This document shows positions 11,866 through 24,603 of a DNA stretch of 64,000 nt, piece by piece. Numbering within the stretch: the stretch's first letter is position 1; the number at the start of each line of letters is the position of its first letter. Both the position numbers and the translations under genes were made by a program. The DNA comes from Eucommia ulmoides (Eukaryota; Streptophyta; Magnoliopsida; Garryales; Eucommiaceae), in the NCBI GenBank assembly GCA_016647705.1, contig CM028330.1, positions 28,166,649-28,230,648 of the forward strand, given 5' to 3'. The notes beneath the pieces were generated by a model. It saw only the letters and a list, made by a program, of their open reading frames with translations, made no database searches and was not told the origin of the DNA.

Positions 11866-12309
11866 ATTTTTTACATAAAATTCTAGCCCAAGAAGTTTTT
11901 CAAATCGACACCGATAAAATCCTTAAAAAACCATTTTCACAATGAATGGATTTGGAAAACTTAGAGAGGGAGGAACGAAACTTGTTTCCTCTTCTTCCTG
12001 ATCTCTATTTTTTTCGCTATCAAAATCCGAGGTGGGTCTGTTGGAAACTTTGTTGAGGATCTCATAAGAGGGTCAAGCCTAGTTGGAGTATAAATGTATA
12101 TTCACAATTAAATAAAACCTGAGAAATACGTCTTTGATTTTTAAAACATAAGTGATTTCCTTCCAAAAATAATAAATAGTAATAAATAATAATTATAGTA
12201 AATAAATTAAAAATAAAATAAAAAATTAATAAAAAAATAAATTAAAAAGTAAAAATAAAAAATAATATTATAATACAACAAGAACAATTGCAATTACGCC
12301 TTTGTCCCA

Positions 12310-14010
12310 CTTATGTAAGGTCGGCTACATGAATCCATTTACATTATAGTGATCGATCAAGGGTCATCTCATCCGTCAGATTTAATGTCATCAAATCATT
12401 TCTAATAGTCTTGTCCAATGTCTTCTTAGGTCTACCTCTCCCTCTAGTAGCCCCCTCAACTTAAATTAAATCATATTTTCTCACTGGTGCTTCTATGGGT
12501 CTTCTATGCATATGCCAAAACCATCTTAAACAGTTTTCTCTAATTTCTCTTCGATTGGTGCTATTCTTAAATTCTCTTTAATAGTTTAATTCTTAATTTT
12601 ATCCATTCTCATGTTCTCACTCATCCACTGCCGCATCCTCATTTCTGTCACCCTAATTTTTTGGACATTATTTGTTTTTACCTTCTAACATTTACAACCA
12701 TACAGAAGTACTGTTCTTATAGCAGACTTGTAAAATTTTCTTTCAAGTTTCAACGGAATCCTACGATCACAAATTACCCCAACTGCACTTCTCCACTTTA
12801 ACCAACCTGTCTTGACTCTATGCATAATATCCTCCTCGATTTTTCCATTACTCTGAATCATTGAACCTAAATATCTAAAATGATCAACCTTTCGCGCCTC
12901 CTCATCTCTAATTTTGACTGCCCCACAATCTCTTCAGGCATTACTAAAATTGCAATTCATGCATTCTATCTTACTTCTGCTAACCTTCAAACCTTTAGAC
13001 TCTAAAACATCTCCCCATCTTTCTATCTTAGTTTTAAGACCTATTCTACATTCGTCAACTAATACGATGGAATCCGCAAATAACATTCTCCAAGGTCCTC
13101 TATATTGAATATGTTTTGTGAGCTCATCCATCACTAGAACGAAAAAGTAAGGACTTAAAGATGATCCTTGATGTAAACCTATATTAATAGAAAATGCACA
13201 AGTGTTGCATCCTCCTATTCGAACACTAGTGACTATACCTTCATACATATCCTTAATTACCTTGATGTATACATTGGATACTTGTTTCTTTTCTCGTACG
13301 CACCACATACCTTCTCTGGGTACCTGATCATAAGCTTTTTTCAGGTCCACAAATACCATATGTAAATCTCTCTTCTGTTTTTTATATTTTTCCATTAATT
13401 TCCTAAGTAAATAGATAGCTTCAGTGGTTGATCGGGTGGGTATAAATCCAAATTGGTTCACTTCTATGCTCGTTTCATGTCTTATTATATATTCTATAAC
13501 TCTATCATAAAGTTTCATAGTATGACTTATAAGTTTTATACCCCGATAGTTCGTACAACTTTGAACATCTCCTTTATTTTTACAGATGCCCACTAATATA
13601 CTTCTCCTCCAGTTATCAGGCATTCTCTTGCTCCTCAAAATATTATTGAAAAGTCTAGTCTACCACTCTATCCCAATATCTCCTCAGCTTTTCTATACCT
13701 CTATAGGGATTTCATCTGGCCCAACTGCTTTTCCAATTCTCATCTTCCTTAGTGTTATTCCAACTTTTGAAACTCTAATTCTTCTATGAAACCTATAAAT
13801 CTTATATATAGATAAACCAGGCAACTCTAGTCTATACTCCCCGGCGTCATTCTCATTAAATAAATGATAAAAGTAACTTATCCATCGTTCAATAATCTCC
13901 TCATCCTTCACTAGTACCTTTTCATCAGTGTCTTTGATGCATCTGACACTTCCAATATTTCTAGTTTTTCGTTCACATTGCCTAGGAAGTTTGAATATAT
14001 CCATCTCCCC
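12310..14010 (-). pseudogene. LINE reverse transcriptase (RTE clade), broken
   Basis: Two main open pieces: 14004-13693 (N-terminal region, with the AVGPDEIPIEV motif) and 13638-12934 (234 residues). The second contains MPDNWRRS, NKGDVQSCTNYRGIKL, NQFGFIPTRSTTEAI, VFVDLKKAYDQVPR and IGLHQGSSLSPYFF in order, all diagnostic of the RTE clade. The catalytic FADD box reads FADS, a lost aspartate that would inactivate the enzyme. Decayed C-terminal sequence with EEDIMHRVKTGWLKWRSAVG-like residues continues to about 12310. The stop and frame breaks plus the missing aspartate show a dead copy. Confidence 0.88.
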
Positions 14011-14209
14011 CTTTTTTTTAATCTAATTTTTTATACAAATTATCATACACCCTAAATTTTGATTCCTTAATTAATTTTCTCGCCTCCATTTTTTCATGTT
14101 TATACTTCTCCAAATTCTCCCTACTTTGATATTATTGCCATTCTTTAAATCTAATTTCTTGTCCTGAACAAATTTTTGGACCTCCTCATTTCACCATCGA
14201 CTTTCTTTA

Positions 14210-14850
14210 TATCGTGGACCTCCTCATCTACAAAATCTTAAAACTTCTCTTCCTAGCTCTCTAATATGACTAGCGATATTCATCCACATTTTGTTCACAT
14301 CCTCATGTCTCTTCCATAACTCATCATTGCTAATTTTATCCTTAAACAACTCCATCTTTTCATCTCTTAGATCTCTCCAATGAGTCCTTACATGCCTACT
14401 TAACTTAGACTCTCGTTTCCACCCCTGAAACATCAGATCAGTGACCATTAGTCTATGTTGGGTAGCAATACTCTCTTTGGGTATGACTTTAAAGTCCTTA
14501 CATATTAAACAATCACTCGTTCTAGTAAGGACAAAATCTATCTGGTTATTTTTCTTACCACTCTTAAATGTGATAAGATGATCATCTATCTTCCTAAAAC
14601 ATGTATTTAGAAGAACAAAATCATACGCCATAGCAAAATCTAAAATCATCTTACCCATTGTATTCGTCTCCCTGAATCCATGACCGCCATGTACTTTTTT
14701 GAAAGTCCATATTTCCTTCTCGGCATGTCCATTCATGTCTCCCCCAATAAATATTTGGTTAGGTATACTTTGAACCACTTCATCCATCTTCTCCCAAAAT
14801 TATTGCCTAACATTTTCTTACAATTCAACTTAGAGAGCGTACATACTCAT
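14210..14850 (-). pseudogene. LINE endonuclease (AP-endonuclease-like), broken
   Basis: The longest open piece (14787-14224, 187 residues) carries the GGDMNGH motif (normally GDFNGH) near residue 16. GFRETNTMGKMILDFA follows at about residues 37-52, NNQIDFVLTR near residue 79 and a histidine in the IATQHRLMV stretch. These are the catalytic blocks of the apurinic/apyrimidinic-type endonuclease that nicks target DNA for LINE insertion. Upstream homology continues in other frames to about 14850. Stops separate it from the reverse transcriptase, so no functional protein is made. Confidence 0.8.
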
Positions 14851-14905
14851 CACTATATACTATCTCCAACGCACGATCACTCATTTTGCGTTGCATATCA
14901 TATGA

Positions 14906-15949
14906 AAAATCCTAAGCAGTAACCCTCTTAGGGATAGAGAGGCTGAAAGTAGGGGCTTTCATTGGTGGTTTCATCGCATCGATCTGAGCTCTGAAAACCC
15001 TTAGGATTGTAAGAGGAACAGGTACAAGCAAGGTTGGAGGGGTCTCTCCTCGTGAGCCAGCTACGAACCTCACCTCGCTCGGACCATCAACCAACAATAG
15101 ATGTTCCCCCGGGGAAGATGCCGGAGGTTTGAAGGTCTAAGAATCAATATTTCTAGAATACGCTAGAAGAAAAGCCATGAACTGCATAAAGTGATCCTAG
15201 GATAGAGGAATAACCAAAGCCCTATTCTATTTAGGACACTTATATTAGAGAGAGATTTTGTTTTGTCTTCTGTACAGTTATTTATGTAATTTTTTTATTA
15301 GGTAGACAAAATAAAACTTCTATCCCATGTATTGCTATCTTGCTCTGCGTTGAAAAATGTTTTGGAAAATCTAAATACGAAGCAAGCTGCAGGAAAAAAG
15401 AATAATCCTTATCTCACTTAAAACAATAAATCCTTAAGTATAAACCTTAAATCCTAAATTCTCATTTCATCCATGACAACATACTTGAAATTTACTCTAA
15501 TCAAATCACAAGAACATTTGCCTTTAAATAATGCATGAGAATTCCAACTCGATAAATCAAAAATAATGATCATTAGCCAAACAAAGTTTTTTAAGGTTTT
15601 TCTTCTAGGAAAATACGAAGTAATCTACTTTGATTGTGCAAAATCACATTAAACTACCAAAATATAAGAAAGTGTCATCACACAGTCAAATCAGCACTAT
15701 GTGATACAAATAGTAAGCATATCTCGGGTCACCATTCCCTAGGAGATGCATGCCATATCCTAAGCATAATGTCCTTTCTCATAAATCATATGCAGTAGGA
15801 ATTATACACCATAAGAAAGACATTTAGTTTAGGTCCAAAACGCCTTAAGCAGGTTATAACATTTTCTGATAGGAAACCAGTTAAGGTTCACTAGTTAGAT
15901 TGTTAAATTCACCCTCAGTAGATATCATGAACTCAAAGGTATCTTAGAC
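14906..15949. other. Internal Tat/Ogre-like sequence, no gene seen
   Basis: About 1 kb of AT-rich sequence after the LINE. A 61-residue open frame on the minus strand (14912-15097) starts only at a non-ATG codon and shows no domain I know. I see no repeat structure here. Confidence 0.5.
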
Positions 15950-16430
15950 TTTTACTCAAGCCCTAAGAATGATGATCCATCTTTTGAGAAAGACAAAAAC
16001 GATAGTTCTGCCTTTAGGTCCTAGGAAAATAGTAATCCATTCGCAAGGAAGAAGGGCATGCTTGTCATCAAGTCCTAGGAGCAATTATCCCTACTTTGAA
16101 AAGAAAAAAGAGTGGATAATTATATTAGCAAGTCCTAGGAGCTATGATCTATGTTTGAGGACAAAAATAGGACAATCCCGGTATTAAGTCCTAAGAGAAA
16201 TGATCTATAGGAAAAATCTAGGATAATTTTGTTATTACGTTTGAAGAACTGTGATAAATTTGCAAAAAAAATACGAGTTTATCACCAAGTTCTAGGAGAA
16301 TATATCTCTACTTTGAAAAGAAAAAAGAAAGGATATTTATGTCATTAATTCCTAGGAGCCATGGTGCACATATAGAGGAAGAAAATGACGTTTGTACCCT
16401 AGATTCCTAGAAAGAATTATCTATACTTGG
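15950..16430 (+). repeat. Tandem repeat block, about 58-base unit
   Basis: At least seven degenerate units, each marked by AAGTCCTAGGAG followed by an AATGATCTAT-like stretch, at about 15956, 16015, 16068, 16129, 16184, 16284, 16346 and 16402. One interval is nearly double length. Two short open frames here are by-products of the repeat. Confidence 0.7.
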
Positions 16431-17249
16431 AGAATAATGGGGGTCAATTGTGTCATAAGCCTAGAGGACTATATCTTTTTGTTTTATGATAATCCAAAAC
16501 TTCTGAGTTACCCTGGTCCTACAAAAGCCAAGTCCAAGCTGAGTCCAGAATATTGCCTGCTAGAGCTACGCCTTCCTAGGATTGCATAAATACGGCATGA
16601 ACATTATTGTCTATGTAGACATACTCACGTATAGTCAAGAATATAACCATACATAAAGATAGGATAATTTGCATCATTAAAAGTTCATAAGTAGATGTAT
16701 AGGTTGTTGATCACTTAATAAATCTAGAATAATCTGCTTTAGGCAACTTTTGCTAAAAGCCATCCGAGATCCATTCGCAAAGAAAAATAAGATGGATCCT
16801 ATCCCTTTCTCTATTGGAAGTATTCGGAATGACTCCAAGATCCTGAGGATGCCAGAAGAAATTTCCTCCCAGATATAAATGCTGAGCCAAATGAACCCAA
16901 CCTCATTATTTCGAAAAAAAATGAAAAAAAGACCATATCCATCTCTGTCTTTCCATTAACTCCTTAAGTCCCATTTAATGAATTAGGTATTATCTTGCAT
17001 GCCTAAGTACTAGATCTACGTATCACTAAATGCGGGCTTATTTCGTTTAAGGTTGACTCAAGTCTTTATACTCTAGCTTTCATAAATTAATTTGCTTGTC
17101 ACAATTTATACACCACGAATAGTTAAAAATAATGATAACATAGTTTCAATAATAAATTAGACCATTATCCAAAGGAAAATGTCAAACAAAATGTCTTGTT
17201 TCAACCAAACGATGGTGAGATATTGACAAAACAATCTGAGAACATTAGA
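16431..17249. other. Internal sequence without gene
   Basis: AT-rich, no domain, no clear repeat. Confidence 0.5.
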
Positions 17250-18165
17250 AAGAAAGCCTAAGAACCCTGATGTGGAATCGTTACACATATTCTAACCCGA
17301 GAGTGTCTAAGTAACCCTGAAGAAGTATAGAAGACCTCCTCAACTGGAATGAAGGCAGAAATATCCAGAAGATTTGTGATGCGAATAATGATAAATAAAG
17401 TCTTAGATCCTAAACCCATCCAAGAAAAATTCATGAAAGAGCAGGTAGTTGAACAATGAAGGATTGACTAATATAAACTAATGTTTTATCTAGAAATAAC
17501 TAATTCAGAAGTACATGGAAACCTACCTAAAATAAAGGTAGGAGGAATCTTATAGAATTGAAGACAACCAAGAATGGAAGAAAACAATGAGACTTCGTTT
17601 AGATAATACCTAATAATGGGGAAAATAGTCGGTATACGAATGAAACAAATGAAGACCTTGAGATTGACTCAAATTATCCTAATTCTATAAAAATATAAAA
17701 TCCAAAAAGAAAAACTTAGAGCCTTGTTATGGAATCAGTACATGTGCTCCAACCTGGGAGTATCCAAGTCACCTTGAAGAAGTACAGAAGACATCCTGAA
17801 CTGAAACAAAAGAAGAAATATCTATCCGAAATATTTGCGATGTAAATAATGATAGATAAAGTCTTAGAGCCTAAGCCTGTCCGAGAAAAGTTCTTGAAAG
17901 ATCAGGCCGCTGAACACAAAAAGATTGACAAATATAAGCTAAGACTTTATCTAGACATAACCAATTCATAGACACTATGAAAACCTACTTAAAAATAAAA
18001 ATAAGAGGAACCTCGCATAATTGAAGACAATTAAAAAAAAAAGGATAAGCCATTGATAATATAATATTGGATAATGGCTAAAGTAGTCGAGATAAGGGCG
18101 AAACCAACAAAAACCTTGACACTGACTCAACTTACCCTAATTCTCTAAAAAAATATAAAATCCTC
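17250..18165 (+). repeat. Two tandem 457-base repeats
   Basis: The stretch TGTGGAATCG...CCGAGAGTGTCTAAG at 17271 recurs as TATGGAATCAG...CTGGGAGTATCCAAG at 17728, 457 bases later. Similarity continues through GTCTTAGATCCTAAACCCATCC / GTCTTAGAGCCTAAGCCTGTCC and a shared end CCTAATTCT...AAAATATAAAATCC. The copies are clearly diverged, so the duplication is old. Confidence 0.75.
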
Positions 18166-20194
18166 AAAGTAAGTGTTAATAAAAATAATAAAGACCGGTC
18201 TCATAAAGTTTTTAAACACTGACTGGTCACACGAAAGCCATTAGGTGAATCACCTTCTCTATATGATCCGAGTATTAAGTCTTAAGGGTATCTCAACACC
18301 TAGTGATTTAGGCCAACTGGATCGAGATCACTACCCAAAACTCGCTACATGGATTATATAAAAAGTATGCCTCCATACTTGCTGGAGTGAGGAAAATAAC
18401 AGAAAAATCTATTAACACTACTAAGACAGAATAAAATTTGTTAGGCACCATTAACTAACACTTGTTTATTGATCACTTATATTTTCCCTCCTCTGAGTCA
18501 TCACGGGAAGGCACATTTTGTCTGCCCTTAGTCCAAGATAGAAGAAGTGAAGCAGAGACATCAATGAAGCCTCAGGTAACATATAGGGCCTAGGTAATCT
18601 CGAAAATAATCTTAGAAAATATCAATATCAGAACTTCATGGAATTGAAACTAGACAACCTCGTTAACTAATTACTACAGATATTTGGTCCAAATTACTAT
18701 TGAACTTATCTTCATCATAATTTAGATTAATTCAATTCAAAAACTGCGACAATAATTAAGATAATTGAACGTTTGAATATGACTACTTGAGTGTACTCTA
18801 GTCAAAATAATCTCGCATAAACATAAATAGGGAAATATACATGGCACATGTGGGTATAATACTTAAAATATTATAAATGAACTTGGAAAAATAAGGGAAA
18901 AGAAGAGAAAAAAATCATTCTAAATAAGCCATTCATTTGAACCCTCTCCCAAAACTCATCTAAAGTCATTCATAGCCCGAGCTAAATCAACTGTAATCCC
19001 TATTTCGAGCCAGATGTTCCCATTCTGTGAAATCCTAATCTCAACCAAGTGAGGCATAAAATAACCATCTACTATTCTTGTCCGAACCTTTCCATCTTCC
19101 AACCAAAACCCAAAGACTGTTCGAAGAAAAATCCTGATTAGAATTCCAGTTACAATGTAAGAAGGAGCAAAGGAGTAGGAAGCCTCTCAGAAGTACCGGT
19201 CAGCTTTCCGAATTAGATACGACATGGAAATAACCAGGGGAGATGGATAATAGAAAAAGGTACCTAGTGCATGCATTCTAGGAAAATATTAGCATCTCTA
19301 AATAGATGATGCATCCTCTAGGAAAACGTTCTGGAATTGGGCGTCATAAAATCATACAATACATTAAGTTAGTATCGAGATACTACACATACACCGTGAA
19401 TCACGATTTACTTAGGTATACATAACTCACATAAGCATTATAAAAATTAGTCCTCGTACTTCGAACTATAGCTTATGATATTCTGCATATCATTTAGCAT
19501 CAATAGGCCATTATCGACATGACACTTGTAGGGAGATCTAGTAGGCTAGCAGGCAATCCTCGGACAGGTAATCTGGTCAAGTAACCTCACCATTTCATTG
19601 TACCATTGGTCATCCCAAATAATGGTTTTTAACCAAATTTGGTTTAGACAAGGAATCGACCTCACATAAAGTGAATTCTAATAGTAGACCTTAATCATTC
19701 CTAAGAAGTGTCAATGTGTAGCAGAGTGTCATTAGAAAGTCGGCCTAACTAGGATCTAGCACGATCTTCTAGAAATTGAGAAAGTACTAGAGTCGTACTA
19801 AGCCTTTGGACGACCAAAATTAAACAGCATAATTTAAAGACTTAAATACACTAACCAGTCAAAGTTAACGATTGATTTTACCCACCTAAGGCTTAGACGA
19901 AAATTCTAACAAGACGAACCGATTTAGCTTCTCAATCTAATAGCTTATCAGTCTCCTCCCCAGTCTGCTGGCTAGGGTATATTTTACACTGTTAATAATC
20001 ACGAATCCCACGATAGGAAGTGTCGGATTAGATTCCACAACAGAACTTATCCAGTCATTGCCCAAGTCTAAGATTGAGGCATATTTCATCCTATCCATGT
20101 TTGCCTTATGCAAACAGTATTTATTTCATCTCATGACATAAAATGAAGTCCTAAAATCATAATAAATTTAATTAAATTCATTAAACCTAAAGGC
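18166..20194. other. Internal sequence without gene
   Basis: Two kilobases with no open frame of note and no domain. The CTAGGAAAA motif of the neighbouring repeat block recurs at 19277-19330, suggesting remnants of the same repeat. Confidence 0.5.
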
Positions 20195-21480
20195 ATAGAA
20201 CTATGTGTCAGCCTGATTCTCGACGAAGCTTGGGATACGTAGGAAACTCTTGTGGGTTCAGTCGACAAACTTAAACTCATCAATTACATGGAACTACGTG
20301 CCGATCTAATTCTTAGTTATTTGAGATACCTAGGAAACCCATATACAAGCTGGTCATGCCCTTCAAAATAACGACCATTATGCTCATTGAACTAGGCATT
20401 AACCAGATTCCTTGTGAAAATGAGGATACCTAAGAAACCTTTACAAGGTTTGGCTGGCAACCAAAGAATTCCCAGAACTACATTTCTATTTGATCCTTGG
20501 TAGATCACTAATGTATGTAAGAAACCCAAATGGGTTCAGTCGAAATAAAAATGAGAGATGGGTATCATATTTATGCTGCTCTCTTAGCTCTAGACTAGAG
20601 CTCATCTCTAGGAATAGTCCTTCGACTCTCCTGAGAAAATATATATGTACTTTCCTTGTTTACCAAACAATACAAAACGCTTAACCAGGATCTAAGCATC
20701 AACTTGACTCCCAGCGATGCCTAGGATACATAGCAAACCTTTGTTGAGTTTGGTTGACAAACCAATAGGCACCGAACTACTATTTTGACCAGATTCTTCA
20801 TAGATTACCAATATATGTAGGAAACCTTCTTCGATCTCCATTAAAAGAATCCCACGCTAATTGGGATTGAATCATAACAAATAGTACAATCCCCACAAAG
20901 TCACTCAATAATAAAAAAACCCCAATCAATCGCAATTAAACCATATCAAATTTAGCGATCACCCATCAATCAAGATTTAATTATATCAACTTTAATCAAC
21001 CAATGAGGAATTAGGTGTCGACCTGAGTCTTAGTAAATACCAAGATACGTGAAACCTTTATAGGATGGGTCGTCACCTTAAACGAAATTCCTATATCCCC
21101 GGCAGACTACGCTTTGACATGTCCTTGGTAGATTACCAAGTTATGTAGGAAACCCAGGTGGGTCTAGTTTAGGTTCAAGAGATCTCAGTATTACGATATT
21201 CGCTCAACCCTGTATCAGGGCGCATCTCCCGAGAAGTTCCTTGACTTTCTTGAGAAGCCAATCATTTTGTTAAGTAGATAACAAAGGATACCTATGCTCG
21301 AATTATGTATCAACCTAATCCTTGGTAAATTACCAAGGTACATAAGAAGCCCTTGTAGGTACGACTGACAATCTAAGATAGCACAGCTAGGGACAAACTA
21401 CATTTCGACTAGATTCTTAACCTAGGAAATCATTGTATGTAAATAACCTAGGTGGGTTTTGGTTATCCGAGAATCATCAT
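20195..21480 (+). repeat. Tandem array of an LTR-like unit in the internal region
   Basis: About eight degenerate units of the form GAACTACGT...GACCTGATTCTT...GATACGTAGGAAACC...GGTTCGGTC, spaced roughly 100-220 bases apart (for example near 20205, 20290, 20385, 20470, 20690, 20770, 21010 and 21305). The unit corresponds to the one found twice in the LTR at 11165-11350, so an LTR segment appears to have been copied and amplified in the 3'UTR. Confidence 0.6.
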
Positions 21481-21609
21481 CCAGAACAGTAATATCAATA
21501 ACACATCAACAACTCAATTGGGTTTCCAAACTAAAACAAACATTATAACGGCACACTCAGTTCAGGATATAGGGGCACCCCATATGGGCTCTACCATATC
21601 CTTTAAATA

Positions 21610-21900
21610 ATTAGGAGGTTGTCCCATGCCCTAGCTAGAGCTGGGGCACATTATATCTGGTTTCTTTATTTAGAATTTGTGATGAGACGCGCCCCAGTTT
21701 GAGCTGGGGCACATTATATCCGGTTTCTCCATTGAGATTATGCGATAAGAGTTGCCTCAAATAGAGCTGGGGCATATTATATCTGATTTTCTCTGTAGAG
21801 AGTTTCTTAATATAAGACTCGTACCAATCACCAACTAAAATCTACAATCCTTAAAAATAAATAAGTATCGTTAAGCCCCAGTCTACAGTTGGGCACATTT
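21610..21900 (+). repeat. Tandem repeat block, 63-base unit
   Basis: GAGCTGGGGCACATTATATC occurs at 21638, 21701 and 21764, exactly 63 bases apart, with a diverged fourth copy (CAGTTGGGCACATTTTATTC) near 21885. Confidence 0.75.
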
Positions 21901-22369
21901 TATTCGAGGTCAAGTTTACCCCAAGAAGTTTTCTAATTCTTGTTAGGCAATCCTAGGTGGGATATAGCTAAGAAACTTCACTAAGTGGTGAGTTTTCCCA
22001 AGAATTTCTTCGGTGAGACTTCTCTCAATCATGTTTAATCATGTATTGATATGATGACCCAGGAATTGGTTTCTCTAACCCAGAACCATTCCATCCAATC
22101 CTAGTTTACTTTACCTGTTAGAACTATATTTGTCCTAATTTTCATTAATTGGAGAAGTGTAGGAAAACCCATTAGGTATGGTCACAACCAAAAGTCGATG
22201 ATTGAGTGTCATCTTCTCTGTATTCTATATGATTAACTGCGCGTCATCCTTTAGGAATATATAATCATCATGAGGGCTTGAACAGAGTGTCGTACTCACC
22301 AAAAACCTTTTCCACCAAATATTGATCTATAATGAACAAATTAATTAAATCCATCAAAACAAAAAATCC

Positions 22370-22620
22370 CTATCTCTACTGATAGAAGCAACCAATACCT
22401 ATCTTTAGTGATAGAAGTAATACCTATCTTTGGTGATAGAAGGAATACCTATTTTAGGTGATAGAAGCAATACATATCTTTAGTGATAGAAACAATACCT
22501 ACCTTAGGTGATAGAAGCAATACCTATCTTACGTGATAGAAACAATACCTATCTTAAGTGATAGAAACAATACCTATCTTTGGTGATAGAGAAAATATGC
22601 CTATCTCTGGTAATAGGAAA
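22370..22620 (+). repeat. Minisatellite, 25-base unit
   Basis: About nine copies of a 25-base unit with consensus TACCTATCTT followed by WRGTGATAGAARCAA. It grades to the right into longer, diverged versions up to about 22880. Blocks like this before the 3' LTR are a known habit of Tat/Ogre elements. Confidence 0.85.
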
Positions 22621-23014
22621 GAAATATACTTATATTCAATGACGAAAGCAAAACATTCCAATCTCTAGTGATGGAAGCAAAAAAGTCTTATCTATGGTAG
22701 CAGAAGTAAGGATTCTACAATGAAGAATACAAAACATTCTTGTCTCTTATGGCAGAAGCAAGGCCTCTAATATTTTTTGTTGAAAGAAAAATGTTCCTGT
22801 CACTGGTGGCAGAAGAAAGGACTCTTTGATGACAAATGCAAACAATCCCCATTTCTGATGATGGATACGAAGACATCTTACCGAGAAGAGTCAGCTAGAC
22901 TCTCTCTCACCAAATCACTGTAAGCATTTAAATACTTGTCTTTTACTTTTCAGGTCTAGCGGAACAAAATGTTAGTTTCTCCTTCTTTGTTATTACGAGC
23001 AAACTCACATGACA

Positions 23015-23026
23015 ACGAGGGACAGC
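23015..23026 (+). promoter_or_regulatory. Polypurine tract of the Tat/Ogre-like element
   Basis: ACGAGGGACAGC immediately before TATAGACACTGC, which I read as a mutated TGTAGACACTG LTR start. Confidence 0.5.
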
Positions 23027-24603
23027 TATAGACACTGCATTTTGTCCCACCCAATCAGTGTCGGATCAAGTACAAGTTCTGATAAACCTTAAACTGAAGT
23101 TTAAAGGAAATGAATTTCTACATGAGATCACACCATATAATACAAAAAAAAAAAAAAAAATACCCATAAAATATGAAAAACTGTTAAATTTGACGAAATT
23201 TAGTTAAGTAAAGTTTCAGGTCAACCACGAAAATCCCGTAATTCAAGGGGGTCTAAAATGACTTTATTAAAGTTTGATTTTCATGAAATCATATTTAGTA
23301 TAGATAAAAATTAGCCACAACCCTTGAATTATAGGATATTTCAACAAATTACTCGTTACCTACCTAGACCTTGAAATATTTATAATCACTAAATCTTGTC
23401 GATTTTGCACCAAAAATATTTATTTCATTTATGTATATTATATAAAATCCCAACAAGTACAAGATACCTTGGTAATGGTTTGGAAATGTCATGACAAAGC
23501 CCTAAATCACAAAGGTGATTAAGGAGTTGGGCTTGATTTGGAATTACACCAAATTCAAGTTGTCTTGACAAACCAACCTAGGACCAATGAATTAAGGGAA
23601 TAGACATCATTAAAGGCCCAAAAAAGAGGCCTTGAAATAACCAAGGAACCTTCCTGGAAATTTTCTACAAAATATCTAGGAAGGGAACCAAAACATTTAG
23701 GATGTGACAAACCGTTATCGAAACTAAACAGATTCGGTTTGCCACCTAAGTTAGGCATTTAATGAGCATTAAATGTCCATATCATCAAGAATTAAATTAT
23801 TGGGATGACATGAATAGGCCATATTCAAGGTATATAGATATTTTGATCAAAATATCTTTGAGTTAACCGAAAACCTTGAAATGTGAGTACCCGCTACCAA
23901 AACCAAATCAAATTGGTTTGCCACTTAGACAATGCATTAAATGCACATCCCATTAAGAAATAAATAATTGGGATTACATGTAGGGGCTAGGTTCAAAGTA
24001 TAAAGATATTTTCACCAAAATATCTTAGGGTAACTAAGGAACTTAAACACCAACCGTCGGGCACAAGGCAAGTTAATCCAATTCAATTCGAAACCAAGCG
24101 GATGAGTTCTCACCAAGTCATGACTCATCAGGGAGCATTAAATGCTATAGTAAACTTCAAGACTAAATACAATGCACCTTGAAAGATTAATGGTAACTAA
24201 ACAGAAATAGTGAAACTAACTAGTACTTAGCCCCTAAACCGAACCGGAACTGTCACATCAAGCCATTAATGCACCCATGTGAAACTAGTATGATTGGAGG
24301 AGATGTAATGATTAGTAATGATTTCCAATCATTTCCAAATCACAGAAAAGATTTTGTAATGATTACCAAACCTAATAGAATCTTTCCTTGTAACTAAAAT
24401 TTGATCAAAGCTGGACAAAACCAAAACAGGAGACCAAGTCCCCTAGGTTGAACACTCCCTAAGAAACAGGCTTCATATGCTTTCCTATTAATAAATCCAC
24501 AGGCATCCCAGGAATATTAAATAAGGGGCCTGTTTTCATAAATTTTAAGACTTGAAGTCCTAGCTTTTATCTCTAAAACTCGAGCCAAGTCTCAGGTCTT
24601 ACG
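23027..24603 (+). repeat. 3' LTR of the Tat/Ogre-like element (left part)
   Basis: Begins TATAGACACTGCATTTTG after the purine tract and runs to the Athila insertion at 24604; its remainder should lie beyond the window. It does not overlap in content with 10398-11853, as expected if the two stretches are the left and right parts of one LTR of about 3 kb. No gene is seen; the 67-residue minus-strand frame at 23555-23758 looks accidental. The GGTTTGCCACYTA...GCATTAAATG motif recurs at 23735-23775 and 23918-23945. Confidence 0.5.

Larger units (their letters stand above)
12275..14905 (-). mobile_element. 5'-truncated RTE-clade LINE
   Basis: A non-LTR retrotransposon on the minus strand. Reading leftwards it has an endonuclease (to about 14224), a linker, a reverse transcriptase (14004-12934) and the RTE C-terminal region with GRGRP-type residues (about 12460-12430). 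Near its 3' end is the conserved text encoding WIHVADPT-like residues (about 12330). It ends in a TTG/TTA-rich tail (12275-12300) and AT-rich sequence. The N-terminal part of the endonuclease is missing, as is usual for LINEs. It sits in the internal region of the Tat/Ogre-like element. I could not define a target duplication. Confidence 0.85.
10398..24603 (+). mobile_element. Tat/Ogre-like Ty3/gypsy element, decayed or non-autonomous
   Basis: The left part (10398-11853) reads like the end of a Tat/Ogre LTR: repeated ACTACG...TGATTC...GATACGTAGGCAACC...GGTTCGGTCAC motifs, then a GGTACCG...CGGGTG...CATAACCGAGCCCC block. A GGTGGGGACTCC site follows, close to the TGGTGGCGACTCC primer site typical of this lineage. 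A purine tract and TATAGACACTGC at 23015-23038 mark the start of the 3' LTR. The interior is about 11.2 kb including a LINE. I recognise no gag, protease, reverse transcriptase or integrase. Blocks of tandem repeats before the 3' LTR are characteristic of Tat/Ogre 3'UTRs. The call rests on remembered motifs, not on a search. Confidence 0.6.

Noticed and set aside
14912..15097. 61-residue minus-strand frame
   Set aside because: No ATG start, a stop just upstream, no known motif; may be old coding sequence but cannot be supported.
15969..16589. Two plus-strand frames in the 58-base repeat block
   Set aside because: Generated by tandem repeats; no domain.
22370..22620. CRISPR-like pattern of short repeats
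   Set aside because: Units are head-to-tail without unique spacers, in a plant retrotransposon 3'UTR; it is a minisatellite.
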